In this document: positions 55,698 to 56,162 of the stretch, one piece after another
How the letters are laid out: each line of letters begins with the position of its first letter
Position numbering within the stretch: position 1 is the first letter of the stretch
Made by a program: the position numbers and the translations under genes
Notes under the pieces: model-generated
The model's input: only the letters and a program-made list of their open reading frames with translations
Told to the model about the DNA's origin: nothing
Databases searched by the model: none
NCBI GenBank assembly: GCA_945883905.1
Contig: CAMCYL010000007.1
Location: 1-56,162, forward strand
From: Akkermansia muciniphila
GTDB lineage: Bacteria > Verrucomicrobiota > Verrucomicrobiia > Methylacidiphilales > CAMAQI01
Reading direction: 5' to 3'
DNA length: 56,162 nt

Positions 55698-56162
55698 TCC
55701 AAAACAAAATACCTTAAATACATTGTCTCACGCAACGACACGACGACGCGACGTTAAAACCCTACCCCCCCTCGTTCTGACCACGGCTTCTCCGAGCCTC
55801 CTCCCTATTTTTAAAAAGTTCTCGAAAACGAGCTTTCGATCCCTTTTTAAAAATTGAGATCTATCGCTTAGGCTCTTGGGGTCAGAACTTTTCCCCCTTC
55901 ATACAAAAATAATCCGAAAATTTTCCTTTGAGAGGATCGTGAGCTCTTTCCGAGGAGAAGTGAAACCGATCCCTCCAGAGAAGCTCGACCGTTTTTTGAA
56001 AATCCTTTTTTCAAAGAAACGGGAGAGATTCTTGGGAGGCGGTAGTCGACGAAGGAGACGCCGAAAGGAAAGAGCTCACGATCCTCTCCCTCTCTTACGT
56101 TGCGGCGTCTTGTCTCGCCGTAGTGCTTGGACGTAGGAGGAAGCGGCGTTAACGGAACCCCT
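55698..56162. repeat. Dispersed inverted-repeat element, copy D (runs off window)
   Basis: It begins TCCAAAACAAAATACC, then CATTGTCTCACGCAACG, as in copies B and C. It contains the CTCGAAAACGAG hairpin near 55820 and a nested perfect 22 bp inverted repeat whose arms are at 55930-55951 and 56067-56088 (cores GTGAGCTCTTTCC and GGAAAGAGCTCAC). The right end differs (GGCGTTAACGG) and may continue outside the window. Together with 55543-55697, where I see nothing notable, it makes a 620 bp gene-free end. Confidence 0.8.

Noticed and set aside
55876-56136. Arg-rich 86-codon frame at the right end
   Set aside because: It lies in repeat copy D and its codons follow the palindromic repeat rather than a protein.

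Overview
The window is 56 kb of bacterial chromosome with dense housekeeping genes, GC in the mid-forties by eye, and no rRNA, tRNA, prophage or CRISPR array that I could find. The gene set (glycogen synthase, Rho with a long low-complexity N-terminus, a Lys/Pro-rich N-terminal extension on RpoD, a CcoN-CcoO fusion, and DnaG and DnaX that have lost most zinc-binding cysteines) fits Verrucomicrobiota best, perhaps near Opitutae. This is inference from sequence style, not a demonstrated placement.

Layout. 1-4.5 kb is accessory: a dispersed repeat, an outer-membrane barrel relic, a ParD-like/Zeta-like toxin-antitoxin pair, and an AT-rich strip with a frameshifted DUF4145 gene and two unknown genes. 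4.5-8.1 kb (minus) is glgA-coaE-rho. 8.1-9.4 kb is a repeat-filled gap. 9.7-16.8 kb is an RND efflux locus: tolC-pgeF on the minus strand, and tetR, membrane fusion protein and RND pump on the plus strand, around a clear palindromic operator. 16.8-22.8 kb holds a MEKHLA protein, a flippase, a Liv-type binding lipoprotein, a methyl-accepting chemotaxis protein (MCP) and a 5'-3' exonuclease. 22.9-31.0 kb (minus) is a complete cbb3 oxidase operon with structural and assembly genes. Divergent from it, at 31.2-33.3 kb, is a two-gene operon encoding a CcoN-like protein that lacks most heme and CuB ligands plus a CcoO-like monoheme cytochrome; this is the most unusual system in the window.

33.5-37.8 kb is nitrogen metabolism: amt-glnK, then pabA-gdh on the other strand. 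38.2-39.8 kb is an MCP with a periplasmic heme-c sensor. 40.0-49.3 kb is astD-like, dnaG, rpoD, a PIN-toxin relic and metH. 49.4-55.1 kb is a tight operon, STAS-SpoIIE phosphatase-grpE-dnaJ-dnaX-ybaB, which places a partner-switch pair ahead of chaperone and replication genes. The window ends with a truncated TAXI gene and another copy of the dispersed repeat.

Two dispersed repeat families run through the intergenic DNA. One is a 350-480 bp element with terminal inverted repeats and nested palindromes (four copies). The other is a 180 bp ACACAGA-type repeat (two full copies, one partial) that lies at gene 3' ends and supplies the last residues of the copper ATPase.
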